DNA of 58,170 bases from Jiella soli (GCF_020615385.1 NZ_JAJAVB010000014.1:1-58170), one strand, 5' to 3'; numbered from the stretch's first letter, positions 27,133 through 36,595 are shown. Numbers and translations: made by a program. Notes: generated from the letters alone by a model not told the origin.

Positions 27133-27873
27133 TCAGATGGCGCCGCCATTGGCTCGGATGACCTGGCCGTTCACCCAGCCGCTGTCCGGGCCGGCGAGAA
27201 AGGCGACGAGGCCGGCGATGTCCTCCGGCTCGCCGAGACGGCCGAGCGGAATGAGCCTGGTGATCGAGGCCACGAGCTCCTCGCTCTTGCCGGTCAGGAA
27301 CATGTCCGTCCCGACCGGGCCCGGCGCGACGGTGTTGACGGTGATCTTCCGGGGCCCGAGTTCCTTGGCGAGGACATGGGTCATCGCCTCGACCGCCGCC
27401 TTGGTGGCGGCGTAGACGCCGTAGGTCGGCTGGTAGAAACCGACGACGCTCGAGGAAAAGCTGACGATCCGTCCGCCGTCGCGAAGCCGCCGCGCTGCCT
27501 CGCGCATGCCGCGGAAGACGCCGCCGAGATTGACGGCGACCTGCCGCTCGAAGCTTTCGTCGTCGGTCTCCGCCAGTCCGCCGAGCATCATCATCCCGGC
27601 ATTGTTGACGAGGACGTCGACGCTGCCGAACGCCGCTTCCGCGGCGTCGAAGAGCGCCGGCACGCCCGCCGGATCGCCGATGTCCGCCTGTGCGGCGAGG
27701 CCGATGCCACCCGCCGCGTCGATCTCGCGGACGACCGCTTCGGCGGCTTCTTGGCCATGCGCATAGCTCACGACGACCTGGAAGCCGTCGCTGGCCAGTC
27801 TCTTGGCGATCGCGGCACCGATGCCGCGCGATGCGCCGGTGACGATGGCCGTCTTCCTGTCCGCGTCTGCCAT
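27133..27873 (-). CDS. Short-chain dehydrogenase/reductase
   Basis: A 246-residue classical SDR with the cofactor loop TGASRGIG (13-20), NNAG (near 91), catalytic Ser in SFSSSVVG and YGVYAATK (Tyr-x-x-x-Lys), then PGPVGTD. It is probably NADP(H)-dependent: the residues after the second strand (SYAHGQEAA) lack an acidic discriminator. The start is the ATG at 27873, divergent from the LysR gene with 99 bp between, so it is likely a target of that regulator. Confidence 0.92.
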   Translation of the reverse strand: MADADRKTAIVTGASRGIGAAIAKRLASDGFQVVVSYAHGQEAAEAVVREIDAAGGIGLAAQADIGDPAGVPALFDAAEAAFGSVDVLVNNAGMMMLGGLAETDDESFERQVAVNLGGVFRGMREAARRLRDGGRIVSFSSSVVGFYQPTYGVYAATKAAVEAMTHVLAKELGPRKITVNTVAPGPVGTDMFLTGKSEELVASITRLIPLGRLGEPEDIAGLVAFLAGPDSGWVNGQVIRANGGAI

Positions 27874-27972
27874 CTCGATTGCTCCGGTTGATTTCGATGC
27901 GCCGGAGATAATCTGCTTGCCGATCGCGATAATCCGGCCAAATCCGGCACCACAATTCGGCAGGAGCGAACA

Positions 27973-28866
27973 ATGGACCGGCTCGACACGATGCGCCTCC
28001 TGGTGCGGATCATCGACCGCGGCAGCTTCACAGCCGCCGCGAGCGATCTCGGTCTGCCGCGGTCGACGGCGACGGAGGCGCTACGCCAGCTTGAAACGCG
28101 GCTCGGCGCGCGGCTCCTGGAGCGCACCACCCGCCATGTCCGGCCGACCCTCGACGGCGAGGCCTACTACCGCCGCTGCATGGCGATCCTTGCCGATGTC
28201 GAGGAGGCCGAAGGTGCCCTGCGCGGCGCAGGACCGGCAGGGCTTCTGCGCATCGACGTCCATCCTCTCCTCGCGCAGCGCTTCCTGCTGCCGCGCCTGC
28301 CACAATTCCTGGAACGCCATCCCGGCATCGCCCTTCACATCGGAGCCGGCGACCGGCTCGTCGATCTCGTGCGCGAGGGGGTCGATTGCGTGCTGCGCGC
28401 GGGCGAGCCCACGGAGAGCGGCATGATCATGCGCCGGCTCGCCACGATCCGCGAGGTGACCGCGGCCAGCCCCGCATACCTGGCGGAGCACGGCACGCCG
28501 AAAGGGCCGGACGATCTGGAGGGCCATGCCATGATCGGCTTCGTCTCGTCCCGGACGGGCGAGCTGATGCCGCTGGAATTCACCGTCGATGCGGGCGTGC
28601 GCCGCATCGTGCTGCCGAACCCGATCACCGTCAACGGCTCGGATGTCATGGCCGAACTCGCCCGGCTCGACTTCGGACTGGTGCAGGCCCCCCACTACCG
28701 CCTTGCCGAGGATTTTCGGCGCGGAACCCTCGTCGAGGTGCTGCCGGACCATCCGCCGACGCCGACCCCGCTGTCGGCGCTCTACCCGCAGAACCGGCAG
28801 CTGTCCCCGCGCGTACGGGCGTTCCTCGACTTCGCGGCCGAGGTGTTCGCGGAGGCGGAGATCTGA
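27973..28866 (+). CDS. LysR-family transcriptional regulator, divergent from SDR gene
   Basis: A 297-residue LysR-type regulator (MDRLDTMRLLVRIIDRGSFTAAA, GLPRSTATEALRQLETRLG) of the CrgA/DsdC-like branch with a full effector domain. Divergent transcription from the SDR-tautomerase pair suggests it controls them. The 99-bp shared promoter holds two AATCCGGC direct repeats (about 27930-27950) that could be part of an operator. Confidence 0.88.
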   Translation: MDRLDTMRLLVRIIDRGSFTAAASDLGLPRSTATEALRQLETRLGARLLERTTRHVRPTLDGEAYYRRCMAILADVEEAEGALRGAGPAGLLRIDVHPLLAQRFLLPRLPQFLERHPGIALHIGAGDRLVDLVREGVDCVLRAGEPTESGMIMRRLATIREVTAASPAYLAEHGTPKGPDDLEGHAMIGFVSSRTGELMPLEFTVDAGVRRIVLPNPITVNGSDVMAELARLDFGLVQAPHYRLAEDFRRGTLVEVLPDHPPTPTPLSALYPQNRQLSPRVRAFLDFAAEVFAEAEI

Positions 28867-29296
28867 TCGGGAAGTCCGTTTTTCCATGCTCGGCCCTGCC
28901 TCGCATGCCGAGCATCGACTGCATCCAGTTCCCGACCACCACCACGGCTACGGCTTTGCCTTGCAGCGCCGCATAGCTGCATGCGGGCCGGTGCCAGCCT
29001 CACCCCGGCAGGACGGCGGCCGCGAAGCCGACGGTCCTTGGCTCCCTCCCCGCTTTCTGCCCCAGGCCTAAGGCAGCCGTCATGGCGCAGCTCCCGTCGG
29101 GGCGGCCACCGTAGATGGCGCCCCGAACTTACGCATGAAAAACCAGAAACGCTGCGACAGAAGCCCGCAGGAGGTGTTCTGTCGCTGCGTCTTATCCCTT
29201 CCTTAAGCCGCTGGCCCTAGGTCGAAAGGCAGGATGCCGAGTATTCTTGGCCTGCCTTATTAACAGTCTTCTTTGTCTTTCGAAGAGCATGGTGCG
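28867..29296. other. Structured intergenic region upstream of the chemoreceptor
   Basis: About 430 bp without a gene but with three strong hairpins: ATGCTCGGC-N12-GCCGAGCAT (28886-28915), just after the LysR stop; ACGCTGCGACAGAA-N14-TTCTGTCGCTGCGT (29149-29190), with one T-T mismatch; and AAGGCAGG-N17-CCTGCCTT (29226-29258). The last two would be in the leader of the chemoreceptor mRNA or in an antisense RNA. Confidence 0.55.
29137..29260 (-). ncRNA. Candidate antisense small RNA with anti-Shine-Dalgarno loop
   Basis: Read on the minus strand, two hairpins are followed by a U-rich tail. The second hairpin (29190-29149) displays the loop CACCTCCTGCGGGC, containing CCTCCT, and is followed by TTTCTGGTTTTTC, resembling intrinsic termination. 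Alphaproteobacteria have small RNAs with exposed CCUCC loops (the alpha-r14/cuckoo class), so this shape is suggestive. The 5' end is a guess. Equally, it may be a plus-strand leader element with GGAGG in the loop. Confidence 0.3.
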
Positions 29297-31519
29297 GTGA
29301 AACTATCGGATCTGAATATCTCGCGGCGCATCGGCCTGGCCGCTGGTGTCTCCATCGTCGGTATGTTGTGCCTCGCCGCGACCTTCGTCGGCGAACGGCA
29401 GATCCGGGCAGGCTACGAGAGCCTTGCCGAGAGCGCCGAAGCGGTCGAGCGGCTCACGACGGCGATCGAACTCGACCTGCTCGAGGAACGCCGGGCCGAG
29501 AAGGACTTCTTCCTGCGCAGTGACGAGCGCTACGTCGAGGCGCATGCCAAGACCGCCGCCGAACTGAAAGCGGATTTCGCGACACTCGACGCTCTCGTCG
29601 GGCAGGAGTCGGAGCTGGCCGGCTCGTCAGGCAACGTCGCCGCCATGGCTCGGATCTTCGACGACTATGCCCGGACCTTCGCCGAGGCCGTCGCGGCCAA
29701 TCGAGCGCTCGGTCTCGACGAGAATTCCGGAGAGCAGGGAGCCCTGCGCACGTCGGTCCATTCGCTCGAGGACACGCTGGACGCGATCGGCGACCCGCGG
29801 GTCCAGGTGATGATGCTGACCATGCGGCGGCACGAGAAGGATTTCATCCTTCGTCAGGACCCCAAATATGTCGAGCGGTTGAACGCTGCGCTGGCGGACT
29901 TCCGGCAGCTGCCGATGGCGACATTCGGAACGCCCGCGGTCTATCGCTCCGCCATGGAAGACGCGGCCAATTATGGCAAGACCTTCCAGGCGTTCGCGCG
30001 GACGACGCTGGCCGAGTCGGAGCTGCGCAGGCAGCTCAGCGCCACCTTCGAGAAGATCGAGCCGATCTTCTCGACCCTGCAGAAGAGCGTCTCCGGGGCG
30101 CGCGACGCGGCGCAAGAGGCAAGCGATCGGGTTTCCGCACTCGCCCTCAACGCCATGCTCGGCGCTGCGGGCATCCTCATCCTGCTCGTCGCCGGCATCC
30201 TGTTCGTCGTCGGCCGCTCGATCACCGGCCCGCTCGGCATGACCGCCTCGGCGATGCGCCGTTTCGCCGAGGGCGACACCAGCGCCAGCCTGCCGGACGC
30301 GAACCGCAAGGACGAGATCGGCGACATGGTGCGCGCCCTCCTCGTCTTCCGAAAGGCGGAGGACGACAAGCGCCGCATGGAACTTGAGCAGGAGGAAGCC
30401 CGCCGGATCGGTGCCGAGCAGCGCCGGCAGGCCGAGATCGAGGCAACGGAAGAGGCCAAGCAGGAGTTCATCCGGCAGGTCGGCCCGACCTTCACCGCGC
30501 TTGCCGACGGCGATCTCACGATCCGCATGGATCCCGGCCGCATGCCCGGCTTCGAACAGATCTGCGGCCAGTTCAACAAGGCGATCACGGCGCTCGAAGA
30601 CGTCGTCGGCTCGGTGGTATCCTCGGTCGGCTCCATCCATGTGGGCCTCGATGAGATCAACGTCGCCTCCAACGACCTCGCCCGCCGCACCGAACAACAG
30701 GCGGCAAGCCTCGAGGAGACCGTCGCGGCGCTCGGCGAAGTGACCACTGGCGTCGACGGCACGGCCAAGGGCGCCGGGCGTGCGCAGGACTCCGCCAAGC
30801 TGGCACAGAAGAACGCCGAGCGGGGCGGCGAGATCGTCGGCCAGGCGGTCGCCGCCATGGCCAGGATCGAGAAGTCCTCGGACGAGATCGGCCAGATCAT
30901 TTCCGTGATCGACGAAATCGCCTTCCAGACCAACCTTCTCGCGCTCAATGCGGGCGTCGAGGCCGCGCGAGCCGGCGAGGCCGGCAAGGGTTTCGCGGTC
31001 GTCGCCCAGGAGGTTCGCGGGCTCGCCCAGCGCTCGGCCGAAGCGGCCAAGGAGATCAAGGGTCTCATCTCCGCCTCGCGCCAACAGGTGGCATCGGGCG
31101 TCGAACTCGTCACCGCGTCCGGCAAGTCGCTGGAGGAGATCGTCGCGCAGGTCTCGGACATGTCGGCGATCGTCGCCGACATCGCCAAGAGCGCCCGCGA
31201 GCAGAGCGAGAGCCTCAAGGAGGTCTCCTCGGCCGCCGATCAGATGGACAAGGTGACCCAGCAGAACGCGGCCATGGTGGAAGAGGCGACCGCCGCCGCA
31301 CAGACGCTCGCCAAGGAGACCGAACAGCTTGCGGAGCTGACGGGCCAGTTCAAGACGACAGCGGCGCAGGGGAGCCGGCAGCAGCCGCAGAAGGCCGCGC
31401 AGCGACGTCCCACGACGCCGTCCAGCCCGGCACCTCAGCGTCCCGTCCGGCAGATGAAGACGACCGGAGCCGGCGGCGCCGCTCCGAAACCCGCCGCGGA
31501 CGACTGGGAAGAATTCTGA
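29297..31519 (+). CDS. Methyl-accepting chemotaxis protein with helical periplasmic sensor
   Basis: A 740-residue transmembrane chemoreceptor. TM1 spans about residues 12-32. The periplasmic all-helical ligand domain (about 33-285) has the paired EKDFFLR and HEKDFILR motifs typical of HBM-type sensors. TM2 lies near 290-312, followed by HAMP, a second HAMP-like segment, and the signalling hairpin with [20 protein letters not shown]. The C-terminal tail is Pro/Gln-rich and ends DDWEEF, like the W-x-x-F tether that recruits CheR/CheB. The start is a GTG at 29297 with GAAGAG upstream; a TTG eight codons earlier is possible. Confidence 0.93.
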   Translation: MKLSDLNISRRIGLAAGVSIVGMLCLAATFVGERQIRAGYESLAESAEAVERLTTAIELDLLEERRAEKDFFLRSDERYVEAHAKTAAELKADFATLDALVGQESELAGSSGNVAAMARIFDDYARTFAEAVAANRALGLDENSGEQGALRTSVHSLEDTLDAIGDPRVQVMMLTMRRHEKDFILRQDPKYVERLNAALADFRQLPMATFGTPAVYRSAMEDAANYGKTFQAFARTTLAESELRRQLSATFEKIEPIFSTLQKSVSGARDAAQEASDRVSALALNAMLGAAGILILLVAGILFVVGRSITGPLGMTASAMRRFAEGDTSASLPDANRKDEIGDMVRALLVFRKAEDDKRRMELEQEEARRIGAEQRRQAEIEATEEAKQEFIRQVGPTFTALADGDLTIRMDPGRMPGFEQICGQFNKAITALEDVVGSVVSSVGSIHVGLDEINVASNDLARRTEQQAASLEETVAALGEVTTGVDGTAKGAGRAQDSAKLAQKNAERGGEIVGQAVAAMARIEKSSDEIGQIISVIDEIAFQTNLLALNAGVEAARAGEAGKGFAVVAQEVRGLAQRSAEAAKEIKGLISASRQQVASGVELVTASGKSLEEIVAQVSDMSAIVADIAKSAREQSESLKEVSSAADQMDKVTQQNAAMVEEATAAAQTLAKETEQLAELTGQFKTTAAQGSRQQPQKAAQRRPTTPSSPAPQRPVRQMKTTGAGGAAPKPAADDWEEF

Positions 31520-31537
31520 CAGCGGCTGAATAATGAT

Positions 31538-31571
31538 GGCCCGCCGGACGGCGACATCCGTCCGGCGGGCC
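31538..31571 (+). terminator. Perfect 14-bp hairpin after the chemoreceptor gene
   Basis: GGCCCGCCGGACGG and its exact complement flank a 6-base loop, 19 bp after the stop codon. No T-run follows, so it may act as a mRNA 3' end stabiliser or a Rho-assisted terminator. Confidence 0.5.
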
Positions 31572-31824
31572 GTCCAGTCGTCCCGACATCCGGCCGGTCT
31601 CGCCGAACAGCCCGGCAGAGAGACCATCTCTTCGGGCGTTCCATGCTCTCGGTGGTCATGACCGTCCGATCCGGCCGCGCCCCGCGACCATGCAACACGG
31701 TCCCCCCGCACGGACGATTCCCGGACATCGGCGGACCGCTGGAGCAGGTGACCCGTTGCCGGCTCACCGTTTCGCCCCATCGCTCTATCTCCTCGCACGC
31801 ACACCCCTCGCGAAGGAGCGCGCG
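31572..31824. other. Intergenic region before the GH13 gene
   Basis: Together with the preceding hairpin this makes a gap of about 305 bp. No gene, repeat or recognisable operator was seen; it presumably holds the promoter of the downstream amylase-family gene. Confidence 0.3.
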
Positions 31825-33450
31825 ATGCTGAATCTCTGGTACAAGAACGCCGTCATCTACTGCGTCGACGTCGACGCCTTCCTCGACACCGACGGCGACG
31901 GCGTCGGTGACTTCCAGGGGCTCGCCGACCGGCTCGACCATATCGAGGCGCTGGGCGCCGACTGCATCTGGCTCCTGCCCTTCTATCCGACGCCCGACCG
32001 CGACAATGGCTACGACATCACCGACTATTACGGCGTCGACCCGCGGCTCGGCACGCTCGGAAATTTCGTCGAATTTTCCAATGCGGCGAGGGATCGCGGG
32101 CTGAGGGTGATCGTCGACCTCGTCGTCAACCACACCTCGATCGATCATCCCTGGTTCCAGGCGAGCCGCGAGGGGCATCCGAAATACCGGGACTGGTACG
32201 TCTGGTCGAAGGAGAAGCCCGAAGACGCAGACAAGGGCGTGATCTTCCCGGGCGTGCAGGAATCCACCTGGACCTTCGACCGCAAGCGCGGCGAATATTA
32301 CTTCCACCGCTTCTACAAGCATCAGGCCGATCTCAACATCGCCAATCCGGCGGTGCGCGAGGAGATCCAGCGGATCATGGGCTACTGGCTGCAGCTCGGC
32401 GTCTCCGGCTTCCGCATCGACGCTGTGCCCTTCATCATCGAGGACCTGAAAAAGCCGGGCGACGGCCTCACGCCCTATGACTACCTCACCGAAATGCGAC
32501 AGTTCCTGTCCTGGCGCCGGGCCGAGGCGATCATGCTGGCCGAGGCGAACGTCCCGATGGACCAGGCGAACGACTATTTCGGCGACGGCGACCGGCTGAA
32601 CCTCATCTTCAACTTCCCGCTCAACCAGAAGCTCTTCCTGGCGCTGGCGCGCGGCGACGGCCGGGCGGTCGGCGACTTCCTGAAGGGCCTGCCCGATATC
32701 CCGCTCGTCGGCCAGTGGGCGACCTTCCTGCGCAATCACGACGAGATCGATCTCGGCCGCCTTGCCGATGACGAGCGCCAGGAGGTCTTCGCCGCCTTCG
32801 GGCCGGAAAAGTCGATGCAGCTCTACGATCGCGGCATCCGTCGCCGGCTCGCCGCCATGCTCGGTGGCGACGAGCGGCGCATCGCCATGGCGATGAGCCT
32901 GATGCTGTCGCTGCCGGGAACGCCGGTCATCTGGTATGGCGACGAGATCGGCATGGGCGACAATCTCGACCTGCCCGAGCGCCAGGCCGTGCGCACGCCG
33001 ATGCAGTGGACGCCGGGCAAGAACGGCGGGTTTTCCTCGGCAAGGCCGCAGGACTGCGTGCGCCTGCCGATCGCCGACGGGCCGTTCTCCTACGCCCATG
33101 TCCACGCGATGGGCCAGCATGTCGACCCCGCCAGCCTGTTCGCGACGACGCAGCGGCTGATCCGCGCGCGCCGCAGCTGCCCCGAGATCGGCTGGGGCCA
33201 GCCGCAGGTCGTCTCTGGCACGCCGGCGAGCGTCGTCGCGCTCCTCTACGAATGGCGCGGCGGCCGGGTGCTCACCCTGCACAATCTCGCCGACAGCCCG
33301 GTCGAGATCGATTGCAGCCATGTCGTGGGAGATGACGCGGTGCGGCCCATGCTCCAGGCTGGCATCGACATCGACCGCGCCAGCAACCATTCCCGCATCC
33401 GCCTCGCCGCTTATGGCTATGAGTGGCTGCGGCTGGAGCCGGCGGACTGA
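31825..33450 (+). CDS. Trehalose synthase-like GH13 alpha-glucosidase-family enzyme
   Basis: A 541-residue GH13 protein. The start WYKNAVIYCVDVDAFLDTDG and later blocks LPFYPTPDRDNGYDI, DLVVNHTSIDHPWF, GFRIDAVPF (nucleophile Asp), LAEANVP (acid/base Glu), FLRNHDEID (transition-state Asp), GTPVIWYGDEIGMGDN and TPMQWTP match trehalose synthase (maltose-trehalose interconversion). It lacks a maltokinase fusion. Isomerase versus hydrolase activity is not decidable from sequence. AAGGAG lies six bases before the ATG at 31825. No other trehalose or glycogen genes are adjacent. Confidence 0.8.
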   Translation: MLNLWYKNAVIYCVDVDAFLDTDGDGVGDFQGLADRLDHIEALGADCIWLLPFYPTPDRDNGYDITDYYGVDPRLGTLGNFVEFSNAARDRGLRVIVDLVVNHTSIDHPWFQASREGHPKYRDWYVWSKEKPEDADKGVIFPGVQESTWTFDRKRGEYYFHRFYKHQADLNIANPAVREEIQRIMGYWLQLGVSGFRIDAVPFIIEDLKKPGDGLTPYDYLTEMRQFLSWRRAEAIMLAEANVPMDQANDYFGDGDRLNLIFNFPLNQKLFLALARGDGRAVGDFLKGLPDIPLVGQWATFLRNHDEIDLGRLADDERQEVFAAFGPEKSMQLYDRGIRRRLAAMLGGDERRIAMAMSLMLSLPGTPVIWYGDEIGMGDNLDLPERQAVRTPMQWTPGKNGGFSSARPQDCVRLPIADGPFSYAHVHAMGQHVDPASLFATTQRLIRARRSCPEIGWGQPQVVSGTPASVVALLYEWRGGRVLTLHNLADSPVEIDCSHVVGDDAVRPMLQAGIDIDRASNHSRIRLAAYGYEWLRLEPAD

Positions 33451-33570
33451 CGCGAAAAGCGCACCAAACCCTGTGGATGCGGCCGGGCGCATGCGGCCGC
33501 GCGTGAGCGGCGAAGCGGCCGACTGCAGCGTCTTCCTTCCGGTGCCTGACAGCATCCGCAAGCAGCCTAC

Positions 33571-33587
33571 TGCACATATATTGTGCA
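33571..33587. promoter_or_regulatory. NtrC-like palindrome
   Basis: TGCACA-TATAT-TGTGCA is a perfect 6-bp dyad resembling the NtrC site TGCACY-N5-RGTGCA. It lies about 360 bp upstream of the FNT channel gene, a distance suited to an enhancer-binding protein. A matching sigma-54 promoter was not recognised. Confidence 0.4.
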
Positions 33588-33872
33588 TGCCTGAAAAGAT
33601 GCACGTTTCCCCTTGACTGCCAACCCGGATTCCGCTCATCTTGTTGCGGTGCACTGCGTGTAACGACGGACGCGGGCAGATCTCATCGGCGATCGTCCCG
33701 GCGGCAAGTCGGCCGGACATCCCGCGATGTCTTCAGGCGAACATCCTCCGGCAGACGACGTGCGGTCTGACCTTCGGATAGGCCGCGCTAGCGACGCAGA
33801 CCCCGCCGGACCGATTCTCTTTCAAGCAGACGAAGACCGGGAGGCGATCCTTCCGGAACTATCAGGGCAACG

Positions 33873-33920
33873 GCGTCCATCTGTCTTCCTCCACCGGGGG
33901 ACGGCGATGGGCGCTTTTTT
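33873..33920 (+). terminator. Leader terminator (attenuator) upstream of the nitrite channel gene
   Basis: GCGTCCATC (33873-33881) pairs with GATGGGCGC (33906-33914) with one G-U pair, followed by six T residues (33915-33920). It is an intrinsic-terminator shape located before, not after, the gene it precedes. This suggests transcription attenuation, as in NasT (ANTAR)-controlled nitrate/nitrite assimilation leaders. An upstream 8-bp hairpin at 33837-33856 may be part of the switch. Confidence 0.5.
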
Positions 33921-33945
33921 ATTGGCTATCAGAAGGTAAGACGCG

Positions 33946-34794
33946 ATGGATTACGTATCACCGCCAGACTATGTGAAGATGATGGTCGAGGCCGGCCAGC
34001 AGAAGCTGGAAATGGCCACCCGCGACGCCTTGATCCGCGCCTATATGGCCGGCGCGATCCTGGCGCTCGCCGCCGTCTTCGCGGTCACCGTCACCGTCCA
34101 GACCGGCATTCCGATCGTCGGAGCGATCCTCTTCCCCGTCGGTTTCTGCATGCTCTATCTCATGGGCTACGATCTTCTGACGGGCGTCTTCATGCTGACG
34201 CCCTTGGCGCTCATCGACAGGCGCCCGGGCGTGACGCTGCCCCGCGTCCTCAAGCACTGGGGCATCATCTTTGCGGGCAATTTCGCCGGCGCCTTCACCG
34301 TCGCGCTGATGATGGCGATCGTCTTCACCTTCGGCTTCACCACCGAGCCGGACGCCGTCGGCCAGAAGATCGCCGGCATCGGCGTCGCCCGAACGCTCGG
34401 CTACGAGGCCCATGGCGCGGCCGGCATGCTGACGCTGTTCATTCGCGGCGTGCTCTGCAACTGGATGGTTTCCACCGGCGTCGTCGGCGCGATGATGTCG
34501 AAATCGGTGCCCGGTAAGGTGATCGCCATGTGGATGCCGATCATGCTGTTCTTCGCCATGGCCTTCGAGCATTCCGTGGTGAACATGTTCCTGTTCCCCT
34601 CGGCGCTGATGCTGGGCGGCGCCTTCTCGGTCGGCGACTACTTCGTCTGGAATGAGATCCCGACGGTCATCGGCAATCTCGTCGGCGGCCTGACCTTCAC
34701 CGGCCTGATGCTCTACGCGACCCACATGAAGACCGCGCCGAAGAAGTCCCTCACCGCCTCGAACGAGCCGGCGATGGCTCAGGCCGCGGCCTGA
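33946..34794 (+). CDS. Formate/nitrite transporter-family channel
   Basis: A 282-residue FNT channel of the inner membrane with six predicted transmembrane helices and family signatures GAILFPVGFCMLYLMGYDLLTG, FAGNFAGAFTVA, FIRGVLCNWMV and AFEHSVVNMFLFP. FNT pentamers carry nitrite, formate or related monovalent anions. The next gene, cysG, makes sirohaem for nitrite reductase, so nitrite (NirC-like) is more likely than formate despite the formate dehydrogenase elsewhere in the window. Short binding site (GAAGG) upstream of the ATG at 33946. Confidence 0.88.
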   Translation: MDYVSPPDYVKMMVEAGQQKLEMATRDALIRAYMAGAILALAAVFAVTVTVQTGIPIVGAILFPVGFCMLYLMGYDLLTGVFMLTPLALIDRRPGVTLPRVLKHWGIIFAGNFAGAFTVALMMAIVFTFGFTTEPDAVGQKIAGIGVARTLGYEAHGAAGMLTLFIRGVLCNWMVSTGVVGAMMSKSVPGKVIAMWMPIMLFFAMAFEHSVVNMFLFPSALMLGGAFSVGDYFVWNEIPTVIGNLVGGLTFTGLMLYATHMKTAPKKSLTASNEPAMAQAAA

Positions 34795-34997
34795 GGCGAC
34801 ATGATCGGCGGGCGGGAACGCGAAGGTTCGACCACCCGCGTTCCCGCGTGACCCCATTCGCCGATTGCGGGAAAGAAGCGCAATCGGATCTCCAAAGAGC
34901 GCCCGGCCGCGCAAAATCCGGCCTCGCCAAGCCGGGCCCGGACGGCCTATCTAACGGGCGACCCGCAGCGCGACCCGGACCACCGAAGGACGACACC

Positions 34998-36518
34998 ATG
35001 GCCGATCAGAGGCTCAGCGGCATTCCGGCCCTCACCCTTACTGAGGCGAAGACGGCGGAAGACAGCCGCGGCCGCTCGCAGCGCATGGGGGAACTTGCCA
35101 CCCTGCCGGTCTTCTTCGACCTCAAGGGCAAGCGCGCGGTGATGACGGGCGGCGGCGCGGGCGCGGCGTGGAAGGCCGAGCTCCTCACCGCAACCGGCGC
35201 CGCGGTCGAGCTCTACGTACCGCGCGAGGATCTCGGAGACGAGATGGCGGACTTCCTCGCCTCGGAGCCGGTTTCCGGCACGATCATCCATCACGATCGC
35301 CCCTGGGCGACGGACATATTCACCGGGGCGGCGATCGCCGTCGGCGACATCGAGAGTGAAGCCGAGGCCCAGGCCTTCGTCTGCGCCGCGCGGGCCGCAG
35401 GCGTACCGGTCAATGTGGTCGACAAGCCGGCCTATTGCGACTTCCGCTTCGGCTCGATCGTCAACCGCTCCCCGGTGGTCGTCGGCATCTCGACCGACGG
35501 CGCCGCGCCGATCCTCGGCCAGGCGATCCGCCGGCGGATCGAGACGCTGATGCCGCCGGCGCTCGCCGGCTGGGCGTCTCTCGCCTCGAAGGTGCGCGGC
35601 GAGGTGATGGACCGGCTGGCGCCCGGCCCCTTGCGCCGCGCCTTCTGGGAGCGCTTTTCCGACAGCGCCTTCACCACGCGTTCGCCCGGCGCCAACGCCG
35701 AGGAGGATGCCCGCGGCTTCGTCGCCGATCTCGCCCACTCGGCCGCGGCAGGCGGCCGCGTGACGCTGGTCGGCGCCGGGCCCGGCGAAGCCGAACTCCT
35801 GACGCTGAAGGCCGTGCGCGCACTGCAGGCGGCGGACGTCATCCTCTTCGACGATCTCGTCTCCGACGACATCCTGGAGCTCGCGCGCCGCGAGGCCAAG
35901 CGCATGCTGGTCGGCAAGCGCGCGGCGCGTGAGAGCTGCCGCCAAGAAGACATCAACGCGCTGATGGTCCGGTTCGCGAAGGCCGGCAAGCATGTTGTGC
36001 GGCTGAAGTCCGGCGACGTCTCCGTCTTCGGCCGCGCCGGCGAGGAGCTCGACGAACTCCGCCGCGAAAACATTCCCGTCGCGATCGTACCGGGCATCAC
36101 CGCGGCCTCGGCCCTCGCCGCCGCCTTCGGCGTCTCCCTCACGCACCGCGACCGCGCGCAGCAGGTCCGCTTCGTCACCGGCCATTCCAAGAAGGGCGGC
36201 CTGCCCGAGGATCTCGAATGGGCGGCTCTCGCCGACGACCATGCGACGACGATCTTCTACATGGGCGGGCGCATGGCGGCGAAGATCGCCGATCGGCTGA
36301 TCGCCCACGGCCTGCCGGCCGATACGCCGGTGGCCGTCGCGGCGAACCTGTCCCGCGACGACGAGACCCGCGCCGCGGGGACGCTGGAAAATCTCGGCGC
36401 CATCGTCGGACGGATCGGCGTCGACCGCCCGATCCTCATCGGCGTCGGTCGGGTTTTCACGGAGCATGCGGAAGCGGCTGAAACAGGCGCGCCGGCCGCA
36501 ATTTCGGCGGCCGGATAA
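34998..36518 (+). CDS. cysG: Sirohaem synthase (uroporphyrinogen methyltransferase/dehydrogenase/ferrochelatase)
   Basis: A 506-residue trifunctional CysG. The N-terminal dehydrogenase/chelatase domain (about 30-240) has the NAD loop GGGAGAAWKAELL, NVVDKPAYCDF and SIVNRSPVVVGISTDGAAPI. The C-terminal SUMT domain (about 250-490) has VGAGPGEAELLTLKA, DVILFDDLVS and RLKSGDVSVFGRAGEE. It makes sirohaem for assimilatory nitrite and sulfite reductases. It follows the nitrite channel by 203 bp. A strong bidirectional terminator follows. GAAGGA precedes the ATG at 34998. Confidence 0.95.
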   Translation: MADQRLSGIPALTLTEAKTAEDSRGRSQRMGELATLPVFFDLKGKRAVMTGGGAGAAWKAELLTATGAAVELYVPREDLGDEMADFLASEPVSGTIIHHDRPWATDIFTGAAIAVGDIESEAEAQAFVCAARAAGVPVNVVDKPAYCDFRFGSIVNRSPVVVGISTDGAAPILGQAIRRRIETLMPPALAGWASLASKVRGEVMDRLAPGPLRRAFWERFSDSAFTTRSPGANAEEDARGFVADLAHSAAAGGRVTLVGAGPGEAELLTLKAVRALQAADVILFDDLVSDDILELARREAKRMLVGKRAARESCRQEDINALMVRFAKAGKHVVRLKSGDVSVFGRAGEELDELRRENIPVAIVPGITAASALAAAFGVSLTHRDRAQQVRFVTGHSKKGGLPEDLEWAALADDHATTIFYMGGRMAAKIADRLIAHGLPADTPVAVAANLSRDDETRAAGTLENLGAIVGRIGVDRPILIGVGRVFTEHAEAAETGAPAAISAAG

Positions 36519-36562
36519 AACCGGCACGGCCTGCCCGGGGCACCTGATCGCGCCCAAACGAA

Positions 36563-36595
36563 AAACGCCGCAGCCCATCCGGACTGCGGCGTTTT
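36563..36595. terminator. Bidirectional terminator between cysG and the Hsp20 operon
   Basis: AAACGCCGCAG pairs with CTGCGGCGTTT around a 10-base loop. T-runs follow on both strands, so it can end cysG transcripts rightward and DUF1150 transcripts leftward. Confidence 0.8.

Larger units (their letters stand above)
33451..33945. other. Long leader/promoter region of the nitrite channel gene
   Basis: A 495-bp gap without a gene. It contains an NtrC-like palindrome (33571-33587), a stable hairpin CCGGGAGG-CGAT-CCTTCCGG (33837-33856) and a terminator-like stem with T-run (33873-33920) ending 25 bp before the start codon. The order suggests a promoter near 33600-33700 and an attenuated leader RNA. 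Confidence 0.5.
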
